Both the position numbers and the translations under genes were made by a program. The notes beneath the pieces were generated by a model. That model saw nothing but the letters and a program-made list of their open reading frames with translations. It did not search any database and was not told the origin of the DNA. A stretch of DNA of 64,000 bases from assembly GCA_937995825.1 (NCBI GenBank), contig CALKJO010000016.1, positions 206,370 to 270,369 of the forward strand, read 5' to 3'. The DNA comes from an uncultured Anaerolineae bacterium. Its GTDB lineage: Bacteria > Chloroflexota > Anaerolineae > Aggregatilineales > Phototrophicaceae. Shown one piece after another: positions 17,083 to 26,431 of the stretch. Position 1 is the stretch's first letter; every line of letters begins with the position of its first letter.

Positions 17083-19919
17083 TCATCGTCGCGTTTGCGG
17101 CGCTGCAAGAGCCGACCGGCGAGATTGTCCTTGTCATCAGTGCGGCGGCGGACGGTCTGGCTCGGCTGCGCAGGCGCGCTTTCCCCCTGCATGGTGACGG
17201 TGGGCGTCGGCGGGCGCATCTCATCGGTCGATAAATTCTGGCGCACGCGCTGCTTGACATTGCGCAGCGATGCCATCGTCTGCGTGGACTTTCCCGTCGC
17301 CTCGCGCTGACCGACGAGCGCCGCGCCGATGGCGGAGCGCGCTTTCTGAATGTCGGTTCGGGTCAGCAGCAGCCGGCGCACCGCAATGTCGATGGGCAAA
17401 AGCAGCGCCGCCGTCAGCAGCAGCGGAAACGCAATCGGCGTCCGCCCGGTCTGCGCCTGAAGCCGCTCTGTGAAGACGGCGGCAGCTTCACTGCGCAGCA
17501 GCCGACCTTCAGTGACTGTCACAATGTCCGCCAGCAGCGCGCCGCCGTCGGCGGATTGCAGGCGGTATTCCGGCGAGTATGTCCGCACCCACCCCGCTGC
17601 TTGCCCGATCACCGGCTCGCCTGCCAGATCGAGTCCAGCGACGCGGAGCAGGTAAGCGCCTTCGGTATCCGGCGTGAACAGCGCTTCGTAACGTCCGGGC
17701 GCGGTCTGCTGAAGCGCCAATGAGCGCGCGTTCAGATCGGGATCGGTCAGGGTGGCGTTGAGCGTCAGCCCATTGAGGAACGCGCCATCGTCATCGCGTG
17801 CATCGACGATCAGCCGCGCGCGTTCGCCCTCCTCGATCACCCGCGCTTCCAGTCGGTCAGTCGTGCCTTCGGTGATCGACCAGCGCACCGCCTGACTCCA
17901 GAACTGCGCGAAGCCGTCCCACCCCACCCAGTCCGCGCCCCAGCGCGCTGCTGCATCGCTGGTGAACGCGACCGAACGCCCCAACCCATACTGCCACTGC
18001 GCCAGGATCGGATCGTTGTAGGGTTCAGGACCCGTCAGAATGACCTGGGCGGTCTGCTTGGGCGACGACGCGACATACCCGCGCAGCGGCGGCGCGGCGT
18101 CGATCCCCGCCATGATCGGGCTGATCCCCGCCAGGCGCGGGACGAACGAGTCCTCCAGAATGTAGGATCGAGTCGCCAGCACCGTTTCGACGGTGAAGAT
18201 CGTCGGAATGGTCTGCACCAGATCGACGAAATGATAATTGCCGCCGCCGACATCGGACATTTCGCGCAGAAATGGGCTTTGATCGCCGATGGCGATCACC
18301 GAAGTTGTGACCTCAAACTCGTCGTAGAGCTGAGTCGCCAAGTCGACCAACTGACCGCGCGGCGCGCCGCCGTCGGTCAGCAGGATGATGTGCTTGCGCG
18401 GCGACGGATCGCGCGCCATCGCTTCGCCAGCCAGCCGGTAGCCCGCCTGAATGTCCGTGCCGCCGCCGGCGCGCAGCGTACCGACCAGGTTTTGCAGTCC
18501 GCGCCGATCCAGCACCGGCTGCACATCGGCGATCCAGTAGCCCTGCGTGTCGAACGAGACGATTCCGGCGCGGTCTGATGGCTGCAAGAACTCAATGCTG
18601 CGGATGATGGCTTCTTTCGCCAGTTCGAGCCGCTCATAGCCGCTGCGATCGGTCGCCGTCATGCTGCCGGAGCGGTCGATCACGTAGGCGATGGTCAACT
18701 GCGGGATGCGCTGCTGATCGCGAATCTGCATCTCCAGCGGCAGCGTTTCCTCAAGCGGGGTATCGAAATAGCCGCCGGGGGCATACGCATCGGGTCCGCC
18801 GACGACGACCAGACCGCCGCCCAGATCGCGGACGTAGGCTTGCAGCGTCCGCATCCGCAGCGGCGTGAGCTGAGTCGCCGGGACATTCGCCAGCACGACC
18901 GCCTGATAGCCTGCCAGCTCTGCCAGTCCAGCGGGGATCGCGTTCGCGGCGCGCTCGACGACAGTCAGGCCCTGCTGCTCCAGCGCAGCACGCAGATGGA
19001 CGGTCTCCGCGTCCGCCCCGCGCTGACTCACCAGCAGAACGGTTGGACTGCCCTCGACGCGGGTGAACGCCGCGAGTCGGTTGTTCTGCTCGAAGCCGTC
19101 CGCGCCGGATGGCGTGATACGCACCTGAAAATCGCGAAAGCCGGCGGCTCCGGCGGTCAGACCGAGCGCGTAATGATTGATCCCGGCGCGCAGATCGACC
19201 GTCTCACGGTGAACGATCGCGCCGGAAGCGAACACCGTGAGCGCGGCTTCGGTCGGCTGATCGGCGTAGACGCTGATGCCGAGATCGAAGTCCTGCCCGG
19301 CATTGACAACCGATGGGGCGCGGACTTCGGTGAGCTGGACTTCGGGCTGTGGATCGCGGACGAACGGGACGACATCGATCTGAACGCCGGCTGCCGCTGC
19401 CCGCCGCGCCGCCGCCAGCGCATCGCCCACCGTTTGCACGCCGTCACTCAATAGGACGATGCGCCTGCCAGCATCATCGGGAAAGAGCGCCAGCGCCAGC
19501 CCAATCGCCTCCTCGATGTCGGTTGCGCCGCTGTAGGGCGTCGAGCGCAGCGCAGTCAGTTCGCGGACGCCGCTCATCGGTCGCTCAACCAGGGCATCCC
19601 CGCCGAAAGCGATCAGCGCCGCCTGATCATCCGGCGGCATCGCCCCCAGCGCCTCGCGGATGAACGCCACCTGCGCCTCGCGCGCCGGCTGCCCCACACT
19701 GTCGGACACATCGACCAGAAAGACGACCGCCAGCTTATCGGCGGCGCGCCCGATCTGCGTCCCCGCTAGCGCGAGCGTCAGCAGCAGGATGATTAGGCAG
19801 CGCAGCAGCAGGCTGGCGAGATCGCGCCCGCGCCGATAGGCTGCGCGTGGAAGACCGAGATAGATAACCGGGAGCAGTGTCAGCAGGAGCAGAAGGGCAG
19901 GCGGTGTTGTAAAAGTCAT
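17079..19919 (-). CDS. Membrane protein with two von Willebrand A domains (BatA/GATase-1-like type)
   Basis: 946 residues. Two N-terminal membrane helices (about 5-20 and 30-55) are followed by a first vWA domain with MIDAS DVSDS. A class-I glutamine-amidotransferase-like region with beta-strand repeats comes next (about 290-395). A second vWA domain has MIDAS DRSGS near residue 410 and GGGTDIQAGY, and one more membrane helix near 845 precedes a charged tail. This is the architecture of large aerotolerance-type or chaperone-linked vWA proteins found beside MoxR ATPases; no MoxR gene is present here. ATG 19919 was preferred to an in-frame TTG at 19931. It is last in a minus-strand run behind the histidine kinase. 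Confidence 0.8.
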
Positions 19920-19975
19920 CGCGTCCGACAATCACCATTTCGATGATTGTATCACGAATTCGGACGACTCCAGAC

Positions 19976-21316
19976 TCAATTTGTGCGCGCAGCAGCGGGA
20001 CAAGCCGACGCGATCTCATCAGGCGCGACGGGGAGCGTGAAGGCGAAGATCGAGCCGCCGCCGTCGGCGCTGTCCACCCAGATGCGCCCTCCGTGTGCTT
20101 CAACTGCGAGCCGGCAGAACGCCAGCCCCAAGCCGACTCCGCGTGCCGCGCCATCGTCACGTTTGATGCGGAAATATTTATCGAAGACCTCATCGCGCAG
20201 ATGCGGCGGGATGCCGGGACCCTGATCGATGACACTGATAACAACGAAATCGGGCAGCGCGCGCGCTGTCAGCGTGACCGCGCCGCCGCGTGGGGAATAT
20301 TTGGTCGCATTTTCGACCAAATTGATGATCACGCGGATGATCATGTCCGGATCGCCGTCAAACGCGGGCAGAGTGGGGGCGAGGTCGACCACCAGCGTTT
20401 GATCGGCAGCCTGAGTCAGCGGACGGACGAGATCGACCACCTCTGCAAATAACAGGTTGAGCTGAATCGGCTGGCGGTTGATGATGGCGCGCCCATTCTC
20501 CAGCCGTCCAAGATCGAGCAGGCTCTTGACCATCCGGTTGAGCTGGCGCGCGCTGTGACTGGCGCTGTGGAGAATTTCAGCGGCGGCGGCGCTGCTGCCC
20601 TTCTCGATCAGGCGCTCAGCGGCGGACAGGCTGTTCTGAATGACCGACAGCGGCGCGCGCAGATCATGCACCGTCATATCGAGCAGATCGCGCTGAATCT
20701 GCTCGGTCGCGGCTGCCGCCATCCGCCGGTAATTGGCGTTGGCGATGATGTTTTGCAGCCCATCGACCTGCGCCGCGCCGCGCAGCGCGCCGGCGATCCC
20801 CTGCGAGAGCAGCTCGATCAGGCGCACCGCGTCGTCGCTGATGCTGTCCACCTCATCGCGGAAGAAGACCAGCGCGCCGATCATGTCGTCATGCAGCCGC
20901 AGCGGAACCGCGACCGCCGCGCCCTGCGTTGGGATGGCGGGGTTGTTGTCGAGATGGGTGTAGCGCGGATCGTAGCGCAGATCGCGGATCAGAATCGGGC
21001 GGCGTTCATAAAGCGCGTAAGCGATGATGCCATGCGAATAAAGACGTTCGGCGAAGGAATCACCAGGATGCTGATCGAAGCCGGAGAAAAAAACGCGATA
21101 AGCGGCACGATCATCCGCTTTGGCGTCCAGGCGGCGATCCAACAGCAGCAGACAGCCGCGCGACGCACCGATGAACGACCCTGCCGTTTCGAGTGCAGCA
21201 CTGGCGACATTGGGCAGGTAGGGCATCGCCATTAACAGCGCTGAAAGAACGGTGTTTTGCTGCGCCAGGCGAACAGCATCGACTCGCCCTTTATCGAATT
21301 GCGATGCGCGAGCCAT
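19976..21316 (-). CDS. Cytoplasmic GAF-domain sensor histidine kinase
   Basis: 446 residues and no membrane helix. A GAF domain covers about 35-180 (VASAALETAGSFIGASRGCLLLLD to RLIELLSQGIAGALR). The dimerisation/phosphoacceptor helix has H217 in DMTVHDLRAPLSVIQNSL. HATPase_c has N-box NLVENATKYSP, G1 DQGPGIP, F-box DKYFRI and G2 GVGLGLAFC. It senses an internal ligand or redox state and autophosphorylates. No response regulator lies nearby. Start ATG 21316 is fixed by GGAGG upstream on the minus strand; the open frame continues upstream without similarity. Confidence 0.85.
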   Translation of the reverse strand: MARASQFDKGRVDAVRLAQQNTVLSALLMAMPYLPNVASAALETAGSFIGASRGCLLLLDRRLDAKADDRAAYRVFFSGFDQHPGDSFAERLYSHGIIAYALYERRPILIRDLRYDPRYTHLDNNPAIPTQGAAVAVPLRLHDDMIGALVFFRDEVDSISDDAVRLIELLSQGIAGALRGAAQVDGLQNIIANANYRRMAAAATEQIQRDLLDMTVHDLRAPLSVIQNSLSAAERLIEKGSSAAAAEILHSASHSARQLNRMVKSLLDLGRLENGRAIINRQPIQLNLLFAEVVDLVRPLTQAADQTLVVDLAPTLPAFDGDPDMIIRVIINLVENATKYSPRGGAVTLTARALPDFVVISVIDQGPGIPPHLRDEVFDKYFRIKRDDGAARGVGLGLAFCRLAVEAHGGRIWVDSADGGGSIFAFTLPVAPDEIASACPAAARTN

Positions 21317-21457
21317 ACAAACCTCCAGAACAGAGTCTACGATCACTAGTGTATGCCAATTTTGAAATGGCGAGGCTAAATTTTTTCTCAATTCCCAGAG
21401 ACGCGGCGCGGCTTCACATTTTTGAACACACCGCGCTTTGATCGTCCCGATAAGGTC

Positions 21458-22876
21458 TCATGTCTGATGGATCACCAGCAGGCGCAGCTCGGTCATATCC
21501 TTGATGGCATAGCGCACGCCTTCCCGCCCGATCCCGGACGCCTTGACGCCGCCATACGGCATATGATCGACGCGGAACGTCGATACATCATTGATCAGCA
21601 CGCCGCCCATCTCCAGATTGTCCCAGGCGGACAGCGCCCGCCCGATGTCGCGGGTGAAGACGCCCGCTTGCAAGCCGAACGGCGAGTCATTGGCGATCCG
21701 CAGCGCCTCCTCCCAGGTATCATAGGGAGACAGGGTCACAACAGGCGCGAAGACTTCTTCCGCACAGACCTTCATCGTCGGCGTGACCTCGCTCAGCACG
21801 GTTGGGTAGAACAATGCGCCCTCGCGTCGTCCGCCGATCAGCCGGTGCGCGCCGCCTGCGAGCGCTTCCTCAACCCACGCTTCAGCGCGCTCGGCGGCTT
21901 TGACGTTGATCATCGGACCGATATCGGTGCTTTCATCGCGCGGATCGCCCACTTTGAGCGCTGCCACCGCCGTGAGATAACGGTCGCAGAAGTCTTCGTA
22001 AACAGCGCGCTGGATCAAAATGCGCTGCACGCTGATACAGTTCTGCCCGGCATTGGCGAAGCCGCCGCTGGCGGTCTTGCTGACCGCCAGCATTAGATCG
22101 GCGTCCTCATGGACAATCGCCGGCGCGCTCCCGCCGAGTTCCAGCACCACTTTTTTGCGCCCCGCCTTCTCTTTCAGCATCCAGCCGACCGGCGCGCTGC
22201 CGGTGAAGCTGAGCAGCGCGATCCGCTCATCCGTGACCAGGCGCTCGGCTGTTCTGCCCGGACAGGGCAGGATGCTGATCGCCTCCGGCGGCATCCCTGC
22301 TTCGAGCAGCCACTCGCCGAGCAGCAGCGACGACAGCGGCGCGATCTCCGGCGGCTTGATGATCGCGCTGCATCCAGCGGCAATGGCGGGGGCGAGCTTG
22401 TGCAGCATCAGGTTAAGCGGATAGTTGAACGGCGTGATCCCAAGCACAACGCCGACGGGGACACGGCGCACAAACCCGCGATGATGTTCGCCCGCCGGTG
22501 TCCAGTCGAGGTCGATGATCTCGCCGCCGAGTCGTTTGGCTTCTTCAGCGGCGGTCTGGATCGTCTGGAGGGCGCGCGCGGCTTCGGCGCGGCTGACTTT
22601 GCGCGCCTTGCCCGTCTCCAGCGTCATGATCTCGACCATCGGCTCGAAGCGCTCGGTCAGGATGGCGTGCAGGCGGGTCAGGATGTCCACGCGCTTATAG
22701 GTCGGCAGCCGCCGCATGACGTTGAAACCGCGCTGCGCCGCGCGGACAGCATCCTCGAGGTCGGCGGGCTGCGCCATGCAGCAGGTTTCAACGGTTGAGC
22801 CATCAAAAGGAAAGATCGTGTCGAGCGTCTCAGCGCTGGTGCGCCATTCACCGCCAACTAGAAACGATTTTGCCAT
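21458..22876 (-). CDS. NAD(P)-dependent aldehyde dehydrogenase
   Basis: 472 residues, full length for the ALDH superfamily. The cofactor region has GITPFNYPLNLMLHKLAPAIAAGC and FTGSAPVGWMLKEKAGRK. The general base is in VLELGGSAP, and the catalytic Cys is in FANAGQNCISVQR. The sequence resembles succinate-semialdehyde, lactaldehyde and phosphorylating-independent glyceraldehyde-3-phosphate dehydrogenase groups; the substrate is not decided. It lies 18 bases downstream of a zinc alcohol dehydrogenase gene on the same strand, so the pair may oxidise an alcohol to its acid through an aldehyde. Confidence 0.85.
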   Translation of the reverse strand: MAKSFLVGGEWRTSAETLDTIFPFDGSTVETCCMAQPADLEDAVRAAQRGFNVMRRLPTYKRVDILTRLHAILTERFEPMVEIMTLETGKARKVSRAEAARALQTIQTAAEEAKRLGGEIIDLDWTPAGEHHRGFVRRVPVGVVLGITPFNYPLNLMLHKLAPAIAAGCSAIIKPPEIAPLSSLLLGEWLLEAGMPPEAISILPCPGRTAERLVTDERIALLSFTGSAPVGWMLKEKAGRKKVVLELGGSAPAIVHEDADLMLAVSKTASGGFANAGQNCISVQRILIQRAVYEDFCDRYLTAVAALKVGDPRDESTDIGPMINVKAAERAEAWVEEALAGGAHRLIGGRREGALFYPTVLSEVTPTMKVCAEEVFAPVVTLSPYDTWEEALRIANDSPFGLQAGVFTRDIGRALSAWDNLEMGGVLINDVSTFRVDHMPYGGVKASGIGREGVRYAIKDMTELRLLVIHQT

Positions 22877-22894
22877 GATCCCGATGTCCTTGGG

Positions 22895-23881
22895 TTAGGG
22901 TTCAAGCCAGATTTTCGCGACCGGCGCGCCGTCGAGCAGCGCCTCAAAGCAGGCAGCGCCGCGCTCCAGCGGCTCAATCAGCGTCCACGATTCGTGCAAC
23001 GACAGCCGCCCCGCCGCCAATGCGCCGAGCGCCTCCGCAAAATCAATGGCATTATACGCAAAAGAGCCAAAGGCGGCGATCTCGCGGCGGATCATGTCGT
23101 TGATGTCCAGCGATGCAGTCGGCTCATGCAGCCCGACCCAGACGATCCGCCCGCCGGATCGCACCGCCGCCAGACAAGCCTGACGCACAGCCGGCGCGCC
23201 GACAGCGTCAAGAGCAATGTCGGCATTCTTGCGCATGTCGTCGAGTTTGACCGGAGTCGCGCCCAGTTCTTTCGCCATCTCCGCTCGGCGGGGGTTGATG
23301 TCGGCGGCGTAAATCGTCTTGACGCCGCGATCCTGAAGCGCCTGAATGATCAGCAGTCCGATAGGACCTGCGCCGACGACCAGAACGTGCGACTCCGGTG
23401 CTGGCGCGGCGAGTTTGACCGCGCGCACCGCGCACGCCGCCGGCTCGACCAGCGCGCCCGTCGTCAGCGCCATGCTCTCCGGCAGCAGATGCACCGCGCT
23501 GGCGCGGACGGCGACAAATTCGGCGTTGCTGCCCGGCAGCGACGCGCTGAGCAGTTTGCGATCCGAGCAGAGCTGCTGCCGCCCGCTCAGACAGTAGACG
23601 CACACACCGCACGTGATCAGCGGATTCACCGTCACCCGCGCGCCCCGATGCAGATCGCGGCGCATGACCGCTGCGCCGATAGACTCAATCGTCCCACTGA
23701 ATTCATGCCCCATGATCAGCGGCGGCTTGCGCAGGGCATTTTTGCCCTCATAGCCGCTCAGCTCCGATCCGCAAATGCCGGAATAGGCGACTTTGATCAG
23801 GACTTCGTCCGGCTGCGGCGTCGGCACAGGCACATCGCGGATGGGCATCGTGTGAGGCGCTTCATAGACCAAGGCGCGCAT
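22895..23881 (-). CDS. Zinc-dependent medium-chain alcohol/polyol dehydrogenase
   Basis: 328 residues, slightly short for the MDR family. Catalytic-zinc ligands lie in SGICGSEL (Cys) and IMGHEFSGTIE (His, Glu). Structural-zinc cysteines occur in TCGVCVYCLSGRQQLC. The Rossmann motif is VLVVGAGPIGLL, and DINPRRAE follows the second strand, which suggests NAD as cofactor. The closest known groups are sorbitol/galactitol-phosphate and threonine dehydrogenases; no substrate is assigned. Its genomic partner is the aldehyde dehydrogenase immediately downstream. Confidence 0.82.
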   Translation of the reverse strand: MRALVYEAPHTMPIRDVPVPTPQPDEVLIKVAYSGICGSELSGYEGKNALRKPPLIMGHEFSGTIESIGAAVMRRDLHRGARVTVNPLITCGVCVYCLSGRQQLCSDRKLLSASLPGSNAEFVAVRASAVHLLPESMALTTGALVEPAACAVRAVKLAAPAPESHVLVVGAGPIGLLIIQALQDRGVKTIYAADINPRRAEMAKELGATPVKLDDMRKNADIALDAVGAPAVRQACLAAVRSGGRIVWVGLHEPTASLDINDMIRREIAAFGSFAYNAIDFAEALGALAAGRLSLHESWTLIEPLERGAACFEALLDGAPVAKIWLEP

Positions 23882-23895
23882 TCGAGTTCTCCAGT

Positions 23896-24468
23896 TTAAA
23901 GATCAGGCAGTTGAACAGGCGGCGGCAGCGCTGCAAATACCGCCTTCAAATCGATAGTCTGGCGCAGCAGCGGCGACTCGAACGACTCCTCCGGCGCATA
24001 TTTGCCAACCAGCGCGTATTTGCCGTTCTCCAGGGCATAGATTTCCGTGATATAGGTCTCGCTGTCGCTGATCCAGTATTCCTTCACGCCGACTCGCTCA
24101 TAGAGGCGGAACTTATCGAAGCGATCGCGCCGCTGGCTGGTCGAGGAGGCGATCTCGATGATCAGATCGGGGATGCCGATCAGACGCCGCTCATCCTCCT
24201 GCATCGGATTGGCGGCTGAAACCCAAAACACATCCGGCTCAGGGATATAATCATCCGCAAGTTTGACGCCTAATGGCGCGATAAAGACCTCGCCGTCTGG
24301 CTTGATCCGGTTCATCAAGCCTGCGTAACGCGAAACCATGCGCTGGTGAGTGGGTGTGCTTCCTCCTGCCACGATCAGTTCGCCTCCGATGAGTTCGACG
24401 TAGCCCGTTTCGTGATCGTGGTCGAGCCAGGCTTGTTCCCCTGCCTTGATCGACGGCTGTGCGGTCAT
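23896..24468 (-). CDS. Uma2 family (DUF820) PD-(D/E)XK nuclease-like protein
   Basis: 190 residues, usual for Uma2. The restriction-like core is evident: YVELIGGELIVAGGSTPTH at the start, IPEPDVFWVS, then PDLIIEIASSTSQRRDRFDKFRLYERVGVKEYWISDSE. That contains the PDxxxEIxSxSTxxxDxxxKxxxYxxxGVxEYWxVD signature. Uma2 genes are strongly expanded in cyanobacteria and Chloroflexota, and their role is not established. First gene of the minus-strand run continuing into the alcohol dehydrogenase 14 bases later. Confidence 0.85.
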   Translation of the reverse strand: MTAQPSIKAGEQAWLDHDHETGYVELIGGELIVAGGSTPTHQRMVSRYAGLMNRIKPDGEVFIAPLGVKLADDYIPEPDVFWVSAANPMQEDERRLIGIPDLIIEIASSTSQRRDRFDKFRLYERVGVKEYWISDSETYITEIYALENGKYALVGKYAPEESFESPLLRQTIDLKAVFAALPPPVQLPDL

Positions 24469-24582
24469 AGGCGCTTGATCCTCGCTGCTGCTTTTACTCT
24501 ATCATACCCAGAAACTACGCCTTTCCATCGAGAACGTGCTATCATGGCATTGGATTTTTGCCACGTGGGAGAAAAAAGCGCC

Positions 24583-25668
24583 ATGCGGCGTCGTTCGATG
24601 CTTGGGTTTTTACTTTTGAATGTGCTGGTCTCGCTGGCGGTGGTGCTGCTGGTGGTCAACCTCACTGCTCCGCAGACTGGCGGCGGTCAGCCGCAGCAGA
24701 TCGTCATCACTGTGCCGATTCTGGTCACCGCCACCATCGATCCGCAGGCGACCACGCCAGTGCTGATCATCACTGCCACCCCGCGCCCTGGCGAGCCGCA
24801 GCAGATCGACATCCCGCCGGGCATCCTCGATGATCCGACCGCGCAGGCGCGCGCCATCGCTGCAAACCTGACCGCTGCCATCGCGCCAACGCTTGACCCG
24901 ACGATTCTCGGCGCAGGCGGATCAGACATACAAAGCACGGCGACCGCGCTGCCGCCCAACTGCGCGCTGTATGCGCTAAAAGAAGGCGATTTCCCGGGTC
25001 TGATCGCGCAGGAATATCAGATCAGCGTCGCCGCGCTGCTGGAAGTCAACAACCTGACTGAAGAGAGCGCCCGCTTTTTGCAAATCGGTCAGGTTTTGAT
25101 CGTCCCGCTGGAGGGCTGCCCGCTGATCGGTCAAGCGGAGCGGCAGACGCAGACCGCCGAGGCGATCCTTGCCCTCACTCCGACCGATACGCCAACGATC
25201 ACTGGCACACCGCCGACTGCAACCTTTACACCGTCTGCATCGCCAACCCCGACCGATACGCCCACCATCTCCGCCACGCCGACGCTCTCGCCCACACCGA
25301 CGCTCTCGCCCACACCGACCCCGACCCCGACCGCGACTCTGCCGCCGACGGCGGTCAATTCGCAGATGCAGATCGTCCAGGTCGCCAACGCGGGCGATGT
25401 CACCGCTGAGTATGTCGTCATTCGCAACAATGGGCGCACGGTCGATCTGAACAACTGGACGCTGCGCGACTCCGAGGGCAACATTTACACCTTCCAGGGG
25501 CAGTTTTTGGTCTTTGAACGCGCTGAAGTCCGCGTGTATACCGGCGTCGGCGCGGATACGCCGATCGTCCGCTACTGGGGGCAGCAGAGCGCGGTCTGGT
25601 CATCGGGCGAGACCGTCATCCTCAGCGATGCTAACGGCGTCGCCCAGGCGATCTTCACTATTCCGTAA
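24583..25668 (+). CDS. Membrane-anchored LysM / lamin-tail-domain protein
   Basis: 361 residues from ATG 24583, which has GGGAG about 11 bases upstream; ATG 24544 in frame is an alternative. One N-terminal membrane helix (FLLLNVLVSLAVVLLVVNL) anchors it. A LysM domain (about 125-178; CALYALKEGDFPGLIAQEY, LLEVNNLTEES, LQIGQVLIVPLEGC) should bind glycan. A Thr/Pro linker of TPTxTP units follows at about 190-255. The C-terminal 105 residues are a lamin-tail domain (EYVVIRNNGRTVDLNNWTLRDSEGN). Likely exposed on the outside of the cell. An intrinsic terminator follows. Confidence 0.75.
   Translation: MRRRSMLGFLLLNVLVSLAVVLLVVNLTAPQTGGGQPQQIVITVPILVTATIDPQATTPVLIITATPRPGEPQQIDIPPGILDDPTAQARAIAANLTAAIAPTLDPTILGAGGSDIQSTATALPPNCALYALKEGDFPGLIAQEYQISVAALLEVNNLTEESARFLQIGQVLIVPLEGCPLIGQAERQTQTAEAILALTPTDTPTITGTPPTATFTPSASPTPTDTPTISATPTLSPTPTLSPTPTPTPTATLPPTAVNSQMQIVQVANAGDVTAEYVVIRNNGRTVDLNNWTLRDSEGNIYTFQGQFLVFERAEVRVYTGVGADTPIVRYWGQQSAVWSSGETVILSDANGVAQAIFTIP
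25281..25316 (+). repeat. Two tandem copies of an 18-base linker repeat
   Basis: GACGCTCTCGCCCACACC occurs twice head to tail, exactly, inside the Thr/Pro-rich linker of the LysM/lamin-tail gene. It adds six residues per copy and could vary by slippage. Confidence 0.7.
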
Positions 25669-25675
25669 ATCCGAT

Positions 25676-25708
25676 GGGAGCGTGGGCAAGCGCTCCCTTC
25701 TTTTCGTG
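25676..25708 (+). terminator. Intrinsic terminator after the LysM/lamin-tail gene
   Basis: GGGAGCG (25676-25682) pairs with CGCTCCC (25691-25697) across an 8-base loop and is followed by TTCTTTTCGTGTTT. It starts seven bases after the stop codon. Confidence 0.75.
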
Positions 25709-25746
25709 TTTCAGTGTGTGAACGTCATCACGAGGAAAACAGAGCG

Positions 25747-26097
25747 ATGTTGGTCATAGATGAGATCATTCGTCAGGCAATGGAGCGCGGCGAATTCGAT
25801 CAGCTTCCGGGACAGGGCGCGCCGCTGAAGCTGGATGATGAGCAGCACGTGCCGGAGGAGCTGCGGCTGGCGCATAGAATCATGAAGGACAATGACATTG
25901 TGCCGGATTGGATTATGTCGGGCAGGGAACTCGAGGCGGAATATACGCGGCTGCGCAGCGCGCTGAAGACAGCGTCACCGGCGCAGAAAGCTGCGCTGCG
26001 CGATCAAATAACCACATTCAACCGGCGCGTGCTAACGCATAACTTGAAACTGCCACCAGGCATTGCACATAAGCCAATGCTGGTGATCGAGGGATGA
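25747..26097 (+). CDS. DUF1992 (DnaJC28 conserved-domain) protein
   Basis: 116 residues. The block DEIIRQAMERGEFDQLPGQGAPLKLDDEQHVPEELRLAHRIMKDNDIVPDW is the DUF1992 signature, also found in eukaryotic DNAJC28, where the J domain is absent or separate. No function is established. ATG 25747 was selected because the family begins at about ten residues before AMERGEFDxLPG; GAGGAAAAC lies upstream. It stands alone between the terminator and tatA. Confidence 0.8.
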   Translation: MLVIDEIIRQAMERGEFDQLPGQGAPLKLDDEQHVPEELRLAHRIMKDNDIVPDWIMSGRELEAEYTRLRSALKTASPAQKAALRDQITTFNRRVLTHNLKLPPGIAHKPMLVIEG

Positions 26098-26141
26098 AAG
26101 AGGGCTGTGTGATGAGCGGCGCTGCCCATCGCGCAGTTAGA

Positions 26142-26336
26142 TTACTTCGTCTGAGGGGTTTCGCTCGGCGGCGTGGTCTGGTCTTCGTCACCCTTTTTCG
26201 CGCCTTCCTGCAAGCCACGCCGGAAGTTCGCCACCGCGCTGCCCAACTCCCCGCCAATGCGGGAAACGCGCCCAACGCCGAACAACAGCAGCACGATCAC
26301 CAGGATAATGAGCAGTTCGGTCGGTCCGAGTTGCAT
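26142..26336 (-). CDS. tatA: Sec-independent translocase TatA
   Basis: 64 residues. The N-terminus MQLGPTELLIILVIVLLLFGVGRVSRIGGELGSAVANFRRGLQEG matches TatA/TatE: short transmembrane helix, the FG hinge, then an amphipathic helix, with a charged Thr/Pro tail. It forms the pore component for folded proteins with twin-arginine signals. Start at 26336 is supported by AAGGGA upstream; the frame remains open for 32 more codons without family similarity. No tatC is in the window. Confidence 0.88.
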   Translation of the reverse strand: MQLGPTELLIILVIVLLLFGVGRVSRIGGELGSAVANFRRGLQEGAKKGDEDQTTPPSETPQTK

Positions 26337-26431
26337 GATTAAGTCCCTTTTACAGCCTGCCTGTTTGCGTCGATTATAGCATAGGATCGCAGCGGCTGGT
26401 ACGCGAAAAGCCAATGCGAGATGAGCGCGCA

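Noticed and set aside
25140-25350. Repeated short motifs as a CRISPR-like array
   Set aside because: The repeats are Thr/Pro codons inside a coding linker with no spacers.
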